The notes: generated by a model not told the origin, from the letters alone. Counted from the first letter of the stretch, positions 1-10,213 are shown. The stretch is DNA of 64,000 nt from AWTP1-13 sp963840075 (GCA_963840075.1 CAWIXS010000005.1:186001-250000), one strand, 5' to 3'. Program-made: numbers and translations.

Positions 1-2420
1 GGGCAGGTTCGGGCTCTGGTCGTTGCGCTGGGCCGCGGCGTAGGTGGCGGTGAGCGAGACCGGCGCCGTCTGCGGCAGCGGGTTGGGCGGCGTCACGTCG
101 CGGCGCTCGCGGGCCGACAGGGTGGAGAGCTGCTCGAGCGCGCGCAGCTGGTCGCTCAGCGCGCCGCGCATGCTCTCCGCACTCTCGCGCGCCGCCGCCG
201 GCAGCCGCGCCGCCTCGGTGCGGATGCGCGACTGCTCCAGCTCCAGCTCGGCTGCGGCACGCGCCGCACGGGTTTTCAAATCCTCCGAGCGTCTCGCTGA
301 AGCGGCTGGCGATGTCGCCGAGGTGCTGGTTGACCTCCTGCGACACGCCGGAGACCTTCGCGCGCATCTCATCCATCGCCCGCTGCGCCTGGGCATCGGT
401 CTGAGACCGCAGCCGCTCGAGCTCGGCCGCGGCAGCCTTGGAGTGGGCGGCCGCATCGTGCACCATCTGCTGCGCGACGTTGCGCGCCCGGTCCTCGGTC
501 TCGGTGACGACGGTCTCGAGCGACTGCGAGTAGCCGCGCATCACCTGATCGAGGTGGTCGGCCTTGCCCGACAGGCGCTGCAGCGTGTCGTTCAGCTCGC
601 CCTGGCGCTTCTGCATGGTCGAGTCGATGCGCATGTTGGCCGATTCGAGCGCGGTCGCCGCCCTGGCAATGTTCTGGCCCTGATTGGCTACACCGGCCAT
701 TTGATTCAGCAGGTTCTCCGACACGCTCTTCAGGAGGTCGGCCTGGCCGGAGAGGCCCTCGATGGCATGCAGCGACTGGCGCGTGACGTTGTCGCTCGAC
801 CGGCGCACGGCGTCGAGGCCGCTCATCATGGATTCGTCGAGGTTGCTGGCGGCCTGTCCCAACGTATCCGACAGCGAGCGGACGTGGCTTTCCATGGCAT
901 GCGTCAGGGCGCGCGCCTTCTCGCTCACCGCAGAGTCGATGGCCACGGTCGAGCGCATCATGGTGTCGTCGAAACGTGCCAGGCGCTCGGCGAAGGCATC
1001 GTCCAGCGCCCGCGTGCGCTCCAGGAGCTGGATGTCGAGCGCCTCGGCACGGCTCGCCAGCGTCGCATCGAGCGCCACCGTGTAGTCGTCGAGCACCGCC
1101 TGCAGCTGCTGGGTGCGGTTGGCGAGCGTCGACTCGAGCCCGCCGCTGGCGGTGGAGAGCTGGCTCTCCAGCGCGATGAGATTCTGGCCGGCGCCCTCGA
1201 TGATCTTGGCGAGCTTGACCTGCTGCTGGGACAGCCTGTCGATCAGCATCGGCACGTCGCTGCCCATGGCCTTGAGCGTCTCGGAGACCTTCTCGGTCGT
1301 GCTCACCAGGGCGTGCCGCTCGCCTGCCATGTCCTGGATCAGGCCGCGGATCTTGTTCTCGTTCTCCGAGTAGGCCCTCTCCAGCGAGGCCACCTCGTTG
1401 TGCACGAGCCCCTCGAGCTCGCCGGCCCGCCCCAGCGCGCGCGAGATCGCCTCGTTCATGTAGGAGACTTGGCGGCGCACCGCCTGGCCCAGCGATGCGG
1501 CCGACTGCTCGGCCGCACGGTCGGGCTCGGCGAGCCGGACGGCCACCTCGGTCATGGCCGACGACATGAGCTTCAATTCCTGCGCGCGCCAGGCGAGCAG
1601 CGCCAGGAACCAGAAGAGAGCGATGGGCAGGAAAACGGTCGCCGCCACCACGATCATCATCGGGCTGGCGACGGTCTGGGAGAAGCCCTTGCTGGCGATC
1701 TCCGGCGCCAGCATGGCCCAGGCGAGCAGGCTGCCGACCGCGAGCCATCCGCCCGAGGCCGCCGCCGCCAGCATGAACGAGCGGTTCGACGGCTTCTGCT
1801 GCAGGGCGAAGATGAGGCCGCCGATGGAGGGCGCGTCGTCGTTGGCCGCGATGCGCGCGCGCGGCGGGGCGGCAGGCCGCCGCCTCGGCGGCGGGGGCCG
1901 CTGGCTCGCCTCGGCCTCGCTCTTGCCGGGGGCTGCAGCAGCGGCGGTGGACGCAGCGGCCTCTCTGACCTCGCGCACTGGCCTCGGTGGTGCTGCTCTC
2001 GGTGGTGCTGCTCTCGGTGGCTGCGGCTCTCGGTGGCGCTGTCGGGCGTTCCGGGCCGGCGCTCGGCAACGGCATGTCCGGGATATCCGGCATCTCCGAT
2101 GGAGCGCCCTCGGCCAAGTCCTCGAGGGCGCGCTTGATCACTGCGCTGGCGTTCGGCACCGGCATATCGGGTGGCGCGCCAGCTGGGGCCTTCCTGGCGG
2201 TAGCGGGCGATGGGACGGTATTGAACCTGGGCAGCGATTTCGCGCTATTGAGCGGAATCGGCGCCGCGCCAGCTGCGCCCGACTTCGGCCCCCCGCTCGC
2301 AGGGAACAGCGGCTTGCGGCCGGACGCCGCAGCCCCCGGCCTTTCGGACGGACGCTCGCCGTTGCCGGACTCCGAGGGGCGCGGAGCCGCACCACGCTGC
2401 GTATTGCCGTCGTGAGCCAT
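1..2420 (-). pseudogene. Large coiled-coil membrane protein, two frameshifts, runs off the left edge
   Basis: This minus-strand gene starts at the ATG ending at 2420 and needs two frame changes, near 1960-2000 (inside a tandem repeat of the TCGGTGGTGCTGC type) and near 275. The N-terminal part is a low-complexity Pro/Ala/Ser-rich segment. Two hydrophobic segments lie around 1590-1740, followed by a very long Ala/Gln/Glu/Leu-rich region with heptad character, so a membrane-anchored coiled-coil protein is expected. It resembles the large kinesin-like or apolipoprotein-like hypothetical proteins found in Hyphomicrobiales; this is a family impression, not a search result. Its role is unknown. The frame changes could be real decay or sequence error. 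The 3' end is outside the window. Confidence 0.6.
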
Positions 2421-2951
2421 TCCCCCATCCGATGTTCGGCGCCGCGAAGCTCCGAATCCTTAGCGAGACATAGCGCATTTGCCCGATTGGGCACAGCCGC
2501 CGCACCAAAAAACGCTATCACCCCGACCTGAAGCTCGTCCCCTCGGCGCAGACCTCCCAGGGTGCCGCGCCATCTTCATCTCTTGCTATGCAGGCAATGG
2601 GGCAAAACAAAGATGCTTGTTATCTAAGGCAAATATCGGGAACTATGACGTTGCGAAAAGGACCGCCGGACGGCTATCCGGCCTAATCGCGCAGCATCCT
2701 GACGGGGATTTTCAGGGAGAGCTGGACGCGGGCAGCAACTCCTGAGCGAAATTGATACACAGGGGGGGCAGCCCCGGCCGGGAGCAACCACCGCGCGATC
2801 GCATGCCCTTTTGCCGCGCGCCCCGGACGCTGCATATGGTTTGAGCAGCCAACCGTTTTGCTTGAATTTGTGCGCTGTGATCGTTAACACGTGGTGATCG
2901 CCATCGGGCGACCCCTGCAACCGTCAACGACAGAACGAACGCCCCCGGCGC
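2421..2951. other. Divergent intergenic region without a recognisable gene
   Basis: About 530 bases lie between the divergent coiled-coil gene and the ferredoxin gene. No open frame here has a credible start and protein-like composition. The region should hold the promoters of both flanking genes, but I could not pick a convincing -35/-10 pair. Confidence 0.4.
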
Positions 2952-3272
2952 ATGGCCAAGATTACGTTCATTCAGCCGGACGGCACCGCGCAGACGGTCG
3001 ACGGCGAGCCCGGCATGACGGTGATGGAGACCGCCAAGAAGCACCTCGTCGAGGGCATCGAGGCGGAGTGCGGCGGCGCGTGCGCCTGCGCGACCTGTCA
3101 TGTCTATGTCGACGAGGCCTGGCGCGCGAAGACCGGTGCCCCTGCCGAGATGGAGGAGGACATGCTCGATTTCGCCTTCGACGTGCGCCCCGAGAGCCGG
3201 CTGTCCTGTCAGATCCGGGTGACCGAGGACCTCGACGGTCTCGTCGTGCGCATCCCCGAGAAACAATTCTAG
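2952..3272 (+). CDS. 2Fe-2S ferredoxin, adrenodoxin type
   Basis: This 106-residue protein carries the vertebrate/bacterial adrenodoxin-type iron-sulfur pattern: Cys40, Cys46 and Cys49 (C-x5-C-x2-C), then Cys86 36 residues later. It should be a soluble one-electron carrier. Proteins of this group serve Fe-S cluster assembly or donate electrons to P450 enzymes. The gene ends 16 bases before a ferredoxin-NADP reductase, its likely electron source, so the two probably form an operon. A P450 is encoded at 29.6 kb, but a link to this ferredoxin is only a possibility. The start is the ATG that gives MAKITFIQ. Length and motif are normal for the family. Confidence 0.93.
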   Translation: MAKITFIQPDGTAQTVDGEPGMTVMETAKKHLVEGIEAECGGACACATCHVYVDEAWRAKTGAPAEMEEDMLDFAFDVRPESRLSCQIRVTEDLDGLVVRIPEKQF

Positions 3273-3288
3273 CAAGCGAGCATGCTCG

Positions 3289-4335
3289 ATGTCAGCTGAC
3301 GGGACTGAGGGCGGCGCGCCCATCGAGACCGATGCGGTGATCGTCGGCGCCGGACCGATCGGGCTCTTTGCCGTGTTCGAGCTCGGCCTTCTCGACATCA
3401 AGGCCCACCTGATCGACAACCTGGACAAGCCCGGCGGACAGTGCGCGGAGCTGTATCCGGAGAAGCCGATCTACGACATCCCGGGAATACCCGTGGTGAC
3501 GGGCCAGGGGCTCACCGACGGCCTCATGGCGCAGATCAAACCGTTCGGCCCCACCTTCCATCTCGGCCAGCGGGTCGACACGCTGCAGAAGACGGAGGAC
3601 GGGCGCTTCCTGCTCGCAACCGACTTCGGCACGCGGTTCCTCGCCAAGGTCGTGGTGGTGGCGGCGGGCGGCGGCTCGTTCACGCCCAAGCGGCCGCCGC
3701 TCAACGGCATCGAGGCCTACGAGGGCACGTCGGTGCTCTACTCGGTGCGCCGCATGGAGGACTTCCGCGGCAAGCATGTGCTGGTGGTCGGCGGCGGCAA
3801 CTCCGCCCTCGACTGGACGCTCAACCTGCAGCCGATCGCCAAGAGCCTGACGCTCCTGCACCGGCGCGACGAGTTCCGCGGCGCCCCCCATTCCGTCGAG
3901 CAGATGCGCGCGCTCGTCGGCGAGGGAAAGGTCAACCTCTTGATCGGTCAAATGTCGGTGCTGCACGGGGATGGCGGCGCGCTGTCGGCCATCACCGTGA
4001 AGCTGAAGGATGGCGAGACGCGCATCGCCGTCGACCGGCTGCTCCCGTTCTTCGGCCTCACCATGAAGCTCGGTCCGGTCGCCGACTGGGGTCTCAATTT
4101 GCACGAGAACCTGATCCCGGTGGATACGGAGAAGTTCCAGTCCAACGAGCCCGGCATTTTCGCTGTCGGCGACATCAACTGGTATCCCGGCAAGCTCAAG
4201 CTGATCCTTTCGGGCTTCCACGAGGCCGCCCTCATGGCCCAGGCGGCCTACAAGATCGTGTACCCGGGCAAGAAGCTCCTGTTCCAGTACACGACCTCGT
4301 CCTCCTCGCTGCAGAAGAAGCTCGGCGTCAACTGA
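3289..4335 (+). CDS. Ferredoxin--NADP+ reductase, thioredoxin-reductase-like (TrxR/FNR2 type)
   Basis: A 348-residue flavoprotein with an N-terminal FAD-binding Rossmann motif (VGAGPIGLF, about residues 19-27), a central NADPH-binding motif (VVGGGNSALDW, about residue 167) and the C-terminal FAD contact FAVGDINWYPGK. It lacks the CxxC of true thioredoxin reductases. This is the pattern of the TrxR-like ferredoxin-NADP reductases of Bacillus YumC and alphaproteobacterial type. It would move electrons between NADPH and the ferredoxin encoded 16 bases upstream. The direction of electron flow cannot be read from the sequence. Confidence 0.9.
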   Translation: MSADGTEGGAPIETDAVIVGAGPIGLFAVFELGLLDIKAHLIDNLDKPGGQCAELYPEKPIYDIPGIPVVTGQGLTDGLMAQIKPFGPTFHLGQRVDTLQKTEDGRFLLATDFGTRFLAKVVVVAAGGGSFTPKRPPLNGIEAYEGTSVLYSVRRMEDFRGKHVLVVGGGNSALDWTLNLQPIAKSLTLLHRRDEFRGAPHSVEQMRALVGEGKVNLLIGQMSVLHGDGGALSAITVKLKDGETRIAVDRLLPFFGLTMKLGPVADWGLNLHENLIPVDTEKFQSNEPGIFAVGDINWYPGKLKLILSGFHEAALMAQAAYKIVYPGKKLLFQYTTSSSSLQKKLGVN

Positions 4336-4482
4336 CGAGCACCCACCCTTGGTCCCGGACAGAGCGGTGATCCGGGGCCTCGGGGGGCAGAGTTCGCTCG
4401 GGGCGGTCCCGGATCGGATAGCCTCGGCTGCGCCTCGGCTTCCGCGATGACGGGTGCAGCGCCGATGCGGCTGCGGCGCGGG

Positions 4483-5019
4483 TCAGCGGCCGGAGCGCTT
4501 GCGCTCCTCGTCCTCCCAGAACTTCTTGGCGTCCCACGCCCCGTCGCTCTTGGCCTCCGGGCAACCGAAGAAGCCGCAGCTCTCGACCTTCTTGGCCTCG
4601 GGCAGCTTGGGCGTGAAATCGCCGGCCAGGTGCCGGGTCAGGTCGGCCTTGATCTCCCGGCTCTTGCTGTCGGTGCAGTAGTCGGGGTCGCTCGCCACGC
4701 GGTCGCGGATGGTCTTGAAGGTATTGTCGTAGCTCTTCTCCACCTTGGCGAGCTGATCCGCACCCGCCTGCCTGGCCTCGTAGGCCAGGTAGGAAGCCTT
4801 GAGCCTGCCCGGATCGAAGAAGAAGCCGCAGCGATGCGCCCGGGCCGAGGTCCAGGCCACGGCGATCGGCCGGGCGGCGGGATTGTCGTTGCCGAGCTTG
4901 TCGGGCGCATCCGCGGCGGCGGAGCCCCCCAAGAGGCCGCTCGCACCGCTGCAGCCGGCACAGAGGGCAGCGGCGGAGACCAGCACTCCGAAGGCGATAG
5001 CCCGAGCGAATCTGTCCAT
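4483..5019 (-). CDS. Putative lipoprotein of unknown function
   Basis: The 178-residue product starts with a short basic stretch, a hydrophobic segment and a lipobox ending in ALCAGC, so it is predicted to be lipid-anchored. The mature part is charged and rich in Lys/Asp, with a few Cys residues (SCGFFGC, DYCTD) that could pair in the periplasm. I chose the ATG at 5019 because it places the signal peptide correctly; the open frame runs further upstream without signal-like sequence. It lies downstream of the VWA gene on the same strand with a gap of about 116 bases. No function is assigned. Confidence 0.7.
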   Translation of the reverse strand: MDRFARAIAFGVLVSAAALCAGCSGASGLLGGSAAADAPDKLGNDNPAARPIAVAWTSARAHRCGFFFDPGRLKASYLAYEARQAGADQLAKVEKSYDNTFKTIRDRVASDPDYCTDSKSREIKADLTRHLAGDFTPKLPEAKKVESCGFFGCPEAKSDGAWDAKKFWEDEERKRSGR

Positions 5020-5135
5020 GGCATCCCCCGAATTTGGCGCCAGTGTGCCGAGAAAAGAAGACGCGTCAATGGCATCGTAGTGGAAAGCCACGGCGATGGC
5101 GGCGCTCCTGACGTGCTGCGGAAGGAATCGCAACA

Positions 5136-6311
5136 CTACCGCATCAATTGCCGCATGGCGCGGTCGAGGCCGTCGAGGGTCAAGGGGTACATGCGTCCGC
5201 CCATCAGGTCGCGCAGCATCTTGATGGAGGGCGTCCAGCCCCAGTGGCCCTCCGGCACCGGGTTGAGCCACACGCTCCGCTCGTAGATGCCGGTGACGCG
5301 GCGCATCCAGGCGGCGCCCGTCTCCTCGTTCATGTGCTCCACCGAGCCGCCCGCGACCGAGATCTCGTAAGGGCTCATGGAGGCGTCGCCGACGAACACC
5401 ACCTTGTAGTCGGCGGGGTACTTGTGCAGCACCTCCCAGGTCGGCGTGCGCGCGGTCCAGCGCCGGGCGTTGTCCTTCCACAGGAACTCGTAGAGGCAGT
5501 TGTGGAAGTAGAAATACTCGAGGTGCTTGAACTCGGCGCGCGCGGCCGAGAACAGCTCCTCGGCCTGCTTGATGTGCCAGTCCATCGACCCGCCGATGTC
5601 GCAGAACATCAGCACCTTGACGGCGTTGCGCCGCTCGGGGCGCATGTGGATGTCGAGGTAGCCCTTGTGCGCGGTGCCCCTGATGGTGCCGTCGAGGTCC
5701 AATTCGTCGGGCGCGCCCTCGCGGGCGAGCTTGCGCAGGCGCCGCAGCGCCACCTTGATGTTGCGGGTGCCGAGCTCGACCTTGTCGTCGAGGTCCCGGT
5801 ACTCGCGCTTGTCCCAGACCTTGATGGCGCGGTGGTTGCGGCTCTCCTTCTGGCCGATGCGCACGCCGGCGGGGTTGTAGCCGTCGGCGCCGTAGGGCGA
5901 GGTGCCGCCGGTGCCGATCCATTTGCTGCCGCCCTGGTGGCGGCCCTTCTGCGCGGCGAGGCGCTTCTTCAATTCCTCCATGATCTTGTCCCAGCCGCCC
6001 AGGGCCTCGATCCTGGCCTTCTCCTCCTCGGAGAGATAGAGCCTGGCGAGCGTGCGCAGCCACTCCTCGGGGATCTTGGCCTCCACCGCCTCGCTCATCA
6101 GGTCGAGGCCTTTGAAGACGTGGCCGAACACCTGGTCGAACTTGTCGAGGTGGCGCTCGTCCTTCACCAGGGCGGCACGCGAGAGATAGTAGAAATGCTC
6201 CACCCTGCGGTCGGCCAGGTTGGCCTGCAGCGCCTCCATCAGGGTGAGATACTCCTTCAAGGTGACGGGCACCTTGGCCGCTTTCAGCTCGTGGAAGAAG
6301 GTTGCGAACAT
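5136..6311 (-). CDS. VWA domain-containing protein (CoxE-like)
   Basis: This 391-residue protein opens with MFATFFHELK, which is typical of the CoxE-like VWA proteins. It carries a metal-binding MIDAS-type motif in FCDIGGSMDWH about two thirds along, in place of the classical DxSxS. Such proteins usually work with a MoxR-type AAA ATPase as a chaperone for metalloenzymes or large complexes. No MoxR gene is visible in this window. The ATG at 6311 was chosen because the family starts there; upstream in-frame sequence to 6719 looks like noise. Confidence 0.88.
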   Translation of the reverse strand: MFATFFHELKAAKVPVTLKEYLTLMEALQANLADRRVEHFYYLSRAALVKDERHLDKFDQVFGHVFKGLDLMSEAVEAKIPEEWLRTLARLYLSEEEKARIEALGGWDKIMEELKKRLAAQKGRHQGGSKWIGTGGTSPYGADGYNPAGVRIGQKESRNHRAIKVWDKREYRDLDDKVELGTRNIKVALRRLRKLAREGAPDELDLDGTIRGTAHKGYLDIHMRPERRNAVKVLMFCDIGGSMDWHIKQAEELFSAARAEFKHLEYFYFHNCLYEFLWKDNARRWTARTPTWEVLHKYPADYKVVFVGDASMSPYEISVAGGSVEHMNEETGAAWMRRVTGIYERSVWLNPVPEGHWGWTPSIKMLRDLMGGRMYPLTLDGLDRAMRQLMR

Positions 6312-6405
6312 GAGACCCTGCGTGCCTTGCCCGTTGCGGTGCCGCTTGCAGGGAGGATAGCGAACGGCTGCGGGAAAATCATCGGCCAGGAAGGAATGCC
6401 GGCCA

Positions 6406-6639
6406 TCACCTGATGATGCCCGTGCGCAGGGCGACGATGACCGCCTGCACCCGGGTCGCCACCCCGAACTTGCGCTTGGCGTTCTCGACGTGGAAGTTGA
6501 CGGTCTTCCCCGAGATCGCGAGCAGCCGCCCGATCGCCCAGTCGGACTTGCCGACGGCCACCCAGCCCAGGATCTCCCTTTCGCGTTGGGTGACCCGTAT
6601 CCGGCCCGGCGCAGCATGCTCGCGGCTCCCCCTCCGCAT
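6406..6639 (-). CDS. Stand-alone LuxR-type helix-turn-helix protein
   Basis: A 77-residue protein made of little more than a GerE/LuxR DNA-binding domain (TQREREILGWVAVGKSDWAI and KTVNFHVENAKRKF). No receiver or autoinducer-binding domain precedes it in the same frame. Some alphaproteobacteria encode such single-domain regulators; alternatively it is the surviving 3' end of a quorum-sensing-type LuxR gene. It reads away from the nearby lipoprotein remnant and toward the VWA gene. Confidence 0.75.
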   Translation of the reverse strand: MRRGSREHAAPGRIRVTQREREILGWVAVGKSDWAIGRLLAISGKTVNFHVENAKRKFGVATRVQAVIVALRTGIIR

Positions 6640-6846
6640 TGATCCCCCGCGACGACATAACGTAGATAAAATGCGGTATCCGCATCAACCGTTTCGCAGA
6701 TCCGGGGGGTAACGTGCAAATATTTCCGCCCACAACCGGTGTGAGCGGCTCATTTCGTCAGGAGCTGATGTAGCAGTGCACCAGCCATTATGTCCGATGC
6801 CAGACATAATACTTCCAACGTCATGGAACGAAATAGGGAAGAACTG

Positions 6847-7247
6847 ATGTAACGCGTAACGTTGCTTGGTTTGCTCATTTTGTGCGCGGGCTGCGCCACC
6901 GTCACCAGAGGTGCGCAGCAAAGCGTCACAGTGCTGGCCCCGCAGGGCGCCGTCTGCACCCTGACCTCGCCGGCCATCGGCTCACGCACCATTAACGGCA
7001 CCCAACACCATCGTGGTCGAAAGGGTCCCGACAACATCGCCGTGCATTGCAAGAGGTCCTGCTACCGGGACGCCACGGCGAGATCCTCTCCACGTTCGAG
7101 GAGATGACGGCTGGCAACATCCTGATCGGTGGCGTCATCGGGCTCGGCATCGACGCCGCGAGGGGTGCGATCAACAAGTACGACCCACCCGAGGTCAAGA
7201 TTGCGATGCAGCGAATACCGGGCTGCGGGGGTAGTAAGCCCAAGTAG
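6847..7247 (+). pseudogene. Decayed small lipoprotein gene
   Basis: A good ribosome-binding stretch (AGGGAAG) precedes ATG at 6847, but the second codon is TAA. Reading on in the same frame gives RVTLLGLLILCAGCATVTRG, a clear lipoprotein signal with lipobox LCAGC. Around 7000 the frame must be changed to continue into EILSTFEEMTAGNILIGGVI and the end at 7247. This is the pattern of small alphaproteobacterial lipoproteins with a GATVTRG-like start. A TTG at 6862 could rescue initiation, but the later shift remains. I take it as a pseudogene. Confidence 0.65.
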
Positions 7248-7657
7248 CGGCGCCAACCTTGCGCGCTGGCCGCGGCCGGCCGGCTGGCGCAATGTTGCAT
7301 CAGCGGCGTTGCATCAACGGCGTTGCATCCCACGGCCGGGAGCTCGGCGCCAGGCTCGGCCGTGGTACGGCGGCGCCGTCCGGAATGCCTCTGGCGCTGC
7401 GTAGGAAGAGGCTACAGGGCCCGTGCGGCCCTCCGGGGACCAGAGGCACCCCTGGCCTGGGAGCCGAAAACTGGCCGCTCTGCGCCACGAATTGCGCAGC
7501 AGCTGCAACGCTGCTCCCAGCAACAAGGGCGGGAGTCCCCCACCCCTAGCCCCTCCCCGCACCTGCGCCGAAGGCGCACAAGCGAGCTGCGCTCGCTTTG
7601 GCCCCTGCGGGGCCGGAGGGGAGGGGAATCCGGGCGCGGCCGTGGATGGACAATCGC
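7248..7657. repeat. Intergenic region with REP-like hairpin-rich repeat
   Basis: No gene is seen between the lipoprotein remnant and ycjF. Bases 7546-7632 hold an imperfect long inverted repeat (CCCCTCCCC-type arm against GGAGGGGAGGGG). Nested small hairpins lie inside it, such as AGCGAG/CTCGCT and GCGCC/GGCGC. This resembles the REP-like palindromes common between genes in this group. A short direct repeat GCGTTGCATC occurs twice at 7307-7328. Confidence 0.5.
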
Positions 7658-8692
7658 TCACGCGGCGGTGGACTTGCGCGCGATCAGCGGCCTCAGGGCG
7701 TCGGCCAGCACATCGCGCACCCTGGGCGGCCTGGCGGCCAGAAACGGCATCGGCCGGATCGCCTCCAGCGCCGTCACGCCGATGCGCGCCGTCAGCGCCC
7801 CGTTGAAGGCGCCCTCGCCCAGCCTGCGCGACAGCCGGCGCAGGAGATCCTGGCCCAGGAACTGTCCGAGCAGGTCGTCGGTCATGGCCACGCCACCGGT
7901 GGCGACGATGTGGGTGAAGACCATGCGCGCGAGCTTCATGACGCCCACGACGCCCGGCCGGGCGCCATAGAGCGCGGCCAGCGCCCGCAGGAGCCGGAGG
8001 TTCTCGATCAGCACATAGCCGACGGCGATCAGCACCATCGGGCTCAGCGCGGTGACGGTGGCGACGCGCTTGGCCGCGCGGGTGACGAGGCGCTTGGCCT
8101 CGGCGTCGAGCGGAGCGAGGATCTCGCGCTCGGCCAGCGCCAGGAGCTCGCCGGGGTCGTGCACGTCCTGGGCATGCTCGCGAAAGCGGCGCAGGCTCCA
8201 GGCCTGGTCGCGGCGCCCGGCGTAGAGGTCGGCCAGCCGCCGCGCCGCCTTGCGCTCCGCCCTCTGATCGCGCTCGGCGACGGCGGCGGCGATGTCGGCC
8301 CTGAGACGGCCGAGGCGGGCGAGGCGCAGGAACCCGGTCAGCTCGCGCACGACGATCATCAGGGCGGCGAAGGCGGCGACGGCGAGCAGCGCCAGGGTTG
8401 CAGAGCCGATCCAGTCGTCGCGGGCGAGCGCCGCGGAGACGAAGCGGGCAAACCACGCTGCCAGCCCGAGGAGGACCGCCCCAGCGAGCGCGGAGAGGAG
8501 CACGGCGCCCCAGCGCAGCCCGCGCCGGCCCAGCTCGCCGAGCGTCGGGCGGGCGACGCCGGGCCCGGCGGCGGCGTCAGGCGCATCGCCGGCGGCCTCC
8601 GCCGGTGCATCCACCGGCCCCTGCTCGACGATCAGCGCCGGATCGTCGGGAGCGAACACACGCGGCTGGCGCGGGTCGTTGGCGGAGCTCAT
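7658..8692 (-). CDS. YcjF/TIGR01620 family membrane protein
   Basis: The 344-residue product has an acidic, Pro-rich N-terminus, then two hydrophobic segments (RWGAVLLSALAGAVLLGLAA and TLALLAVAAFAALMIV), a helical cytoplasmic stretch and a C-terminal DUF697-like part. This matches the YcjF (TIGR01620) family. The gene starts inside the stop of the upstream ycjX-like gene with a 4-base ATGA overlap, so the two are translationally coupled. In enterobacteria ycjX-ycjF belong to the phage-shock regulon; whether that holds here is unknown. Confidence 0.87.
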   Translation of the reverse strand: MSSANDPRQPRVFAPDDPALIVEQGPVDAPAEAAGDAPDAAAGPGVARPTLGELGRRGLRWGAVLLSALAGAVLLGLAAWFARFVSAALARDDWIGSATLALLAVAAFAALMIVVRELTGFLRLARLGRLRADIAAAVAERDQRAERKAARRLADLYAGRRDQAWSLRRFREHAQDVHDPGELLALAEREILAPLDAEAKRLVTRAAKRVATVTALSPMVLIAVGYVLIENLRLLRALAALYGARPGVVGVMKLARMVFTHIVATGGVAMTDDLLGQFLGQDLLRRLSRRLGEGAFNGALTARIGVTALEAIRPMPFLAARPPRVRDVLADALRPLIARKSTAA

Positions 8693-10194
8693 GCGAGCTT
8701 GTCCCCCAGCAGAAACTCCATGGCGCGGTCGAGCCTGATGTGGGGCAGGGCCGCCGCCTCGCCCGTGGCGCCGTCGAGAGCGACGGCGGGCGGCCGGAAG
8801 CGCGGGAACTGCACGGCCTCGGACCGCGCCTCGCCCCTCAGGATCGCCGGGTCGTCCGGCAGGTCGCCGGGAAACACCGCCACCTCCTCCCTGCCGTCGA
8901 ACAGCTTGCGGCCCACGCGCTCGCCGGCCAGCGGCACGCCCACGATGCACGGCAGCCGCTGGAGCCCCGAGCGGGCCTCCGCCTCGCGCGTGGCCCTGAC
9001 GGCGGCCAGGGCGAGCAGCTTGACCTCCGCGCCGGCAAAGCGGGCGCGCGCAATCGCCTTGTCGGCAACGACACGCATGATCGCCTCCAGCCGGTCGTGA
9101 CGGGAATGATGCAGATGGTCGGCCTTGGTCACGGCGAACAGGAGGCGGTCGATGCGGCGCGTCACGATCCGCGACAGCCAGGTGTTGGCGCCCGGCCGGA
9201 AGCACGCCAGCACGGCCGTGAGCGTGCGTTCCAGATCGGCAAGCGCCGGCCCGCCGGCATTGACGGACGACAGGGCATCGATGAGCACGATCTGCCGGTC
9301 GAGCCGGGCGAAGTGGTCGCGGAAGAACGGCTTCACGACGTGCGCCTTGTAGCTCTCGAAGCGGCGCGCCAGCAGGGCACCCAGGCTGCCGCGCCGGTAT
9401 CCACCGGCCGGGGAAGGCGGCAGCGGGAAGAAGGTGAGGAGCGGCGAGCCCGCGAGGTCGCCGGGGAGCAGGAAGCGCCCCGGACCGGGTGCGGCGAGCG
9501 CGGGATCGGGCGCGCGCGCCTCCTGCAGATAGCGCGTGAAGAGGCGGGCACCGTCGAGCGCGATCTGCTCATCCGCGCGGGCGCCGGCATCGAGCGAGAA
9601 GAGAAACTCGAGCCACCCTTCGGCGAAGCCGACGCGATGCGGCGCCTCGGCCTCGCCGATCGCCTGCCGCGACCAGGCCGCGAAATCGAGGTCGAGCAGC
9701 GGCAGGTCGAGCAGCCACTCGCCGGGATAGTCGACGATGTCGACGTGGAGCCGGCCTGTCCCCAGCGCCCGGCGCAGACGCCGGGCCGGCGCGTACTCGA
9801 TGGTGACGCGCAGCTGGCTCATGCGCCGCGTGCTCTCCGGCCAGCGCGGCGGGTTGCCGGTGAGCTCTGCCAGGTGCTCCTCGTAGGCGAAGCGCGCCAC
9901 GCGGTCGTCGGGCTGCGGCTCCAGATAGGCGCGCTCGATGCGGCCCTCGGCCATGGCCGCGAAGAACGGCAGCCGGCCGCCGGCCACGAGATTGCGCACG
10001 AGCGCCGTGATGAACACGGTCTTGCCCGCGCGGGCGAGCCCAGTGACGCCGAGGCGCACGGTCGGCGTCATCAGGTGAGAGAGGCGCGCCCCCGCCTCTC
10101 TCAGCGCGACCGCCGCACTGTCACCGATGTCCCGAAGCTGCACGCGCTCTGCCCTTTCGCGCCATAAGTAGGGCGGAGGGCGGGGCCGCAGCAA
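8689..10194 (-). CDS. YcjX-like P-loop GTPase
   Basis: A 501-residue protein with a Walker A motif GLARAGKT near residue 52 (context RLGVTGLARAGKTVFITALV) and the long family-specific region that follows. YcjX proteins are stress-linked P-loop NTPases of poorly known function that pair with YcjF. The start codon at 10194 gives a short N-terminal extension; an internal start nearer RVQLRDIGD is also possible. The stop overlaps the ycjF start by four bases. Confidence 0.88.
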   Translation of the reverse strand: MLRPRPPPYLWRERAERVQLRDIGDSAAVALREAGARLSHLMTPTVRLGVTGLARAGKTVFITALVRNLVAGGRLPFFAAMAEGRIERAYLEPQPDDRVARFAYEEHLAELTGNPPRWPESTRRMSQLRVTIEYAPARRLRRALGTGRLHVDIVDYPGEWLLDLPLLDLDFAAWSRQAIGEAEAPHRVGFAEGWLEFLFSLDAGARADEQIALDGARLFTRYLQEARAPDPALAAPGPGRFLLPGDLAGSPLLTFFPLPPSPAGGYRRGSLGALLARRFESYKAHVVKPFFRDHFARLDRQIVLIDALSSVNAGGPALADLERTLTAVLACFRPGANTWLSRIVTRRIDRLLFAVTKADHLHHSRHDRLEAIMRVVADKAIARARFAGAEVKLLALAAVRATREAEARSGLQRLPCIVGVPLAGERVGRKLFDGREEVAVFPGDLPDDPAILRGEARSEAVQFPRFRPPAVALDGATGEAAALPHIRLDRAMEFLLGDKLA

Positions 10195-10213
10195 GCCGGA
10201 CGGGCGAGTTTCG

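Noticed and set aside
44..2137. A 697-codon plus-strand open frame
   Set aside because: It is the antisense of the coiled-coil gene; the minus strand gives sensible heptad-like protein, while the plus frame is rich in Arg/Leu/His noise.
3292..4221. A long minus-strand open frame opposite the reductase
   Set aside because: A shadow of the ferredoxin-NADP reductase gene in GC-rich DNA; no family-like sequence.
4340..4480. GC-rich repeats after the reductase gene as a terminator
   Set aside because: Only direct and weak inverted GCCTCGGC words without a T run; not convincing.
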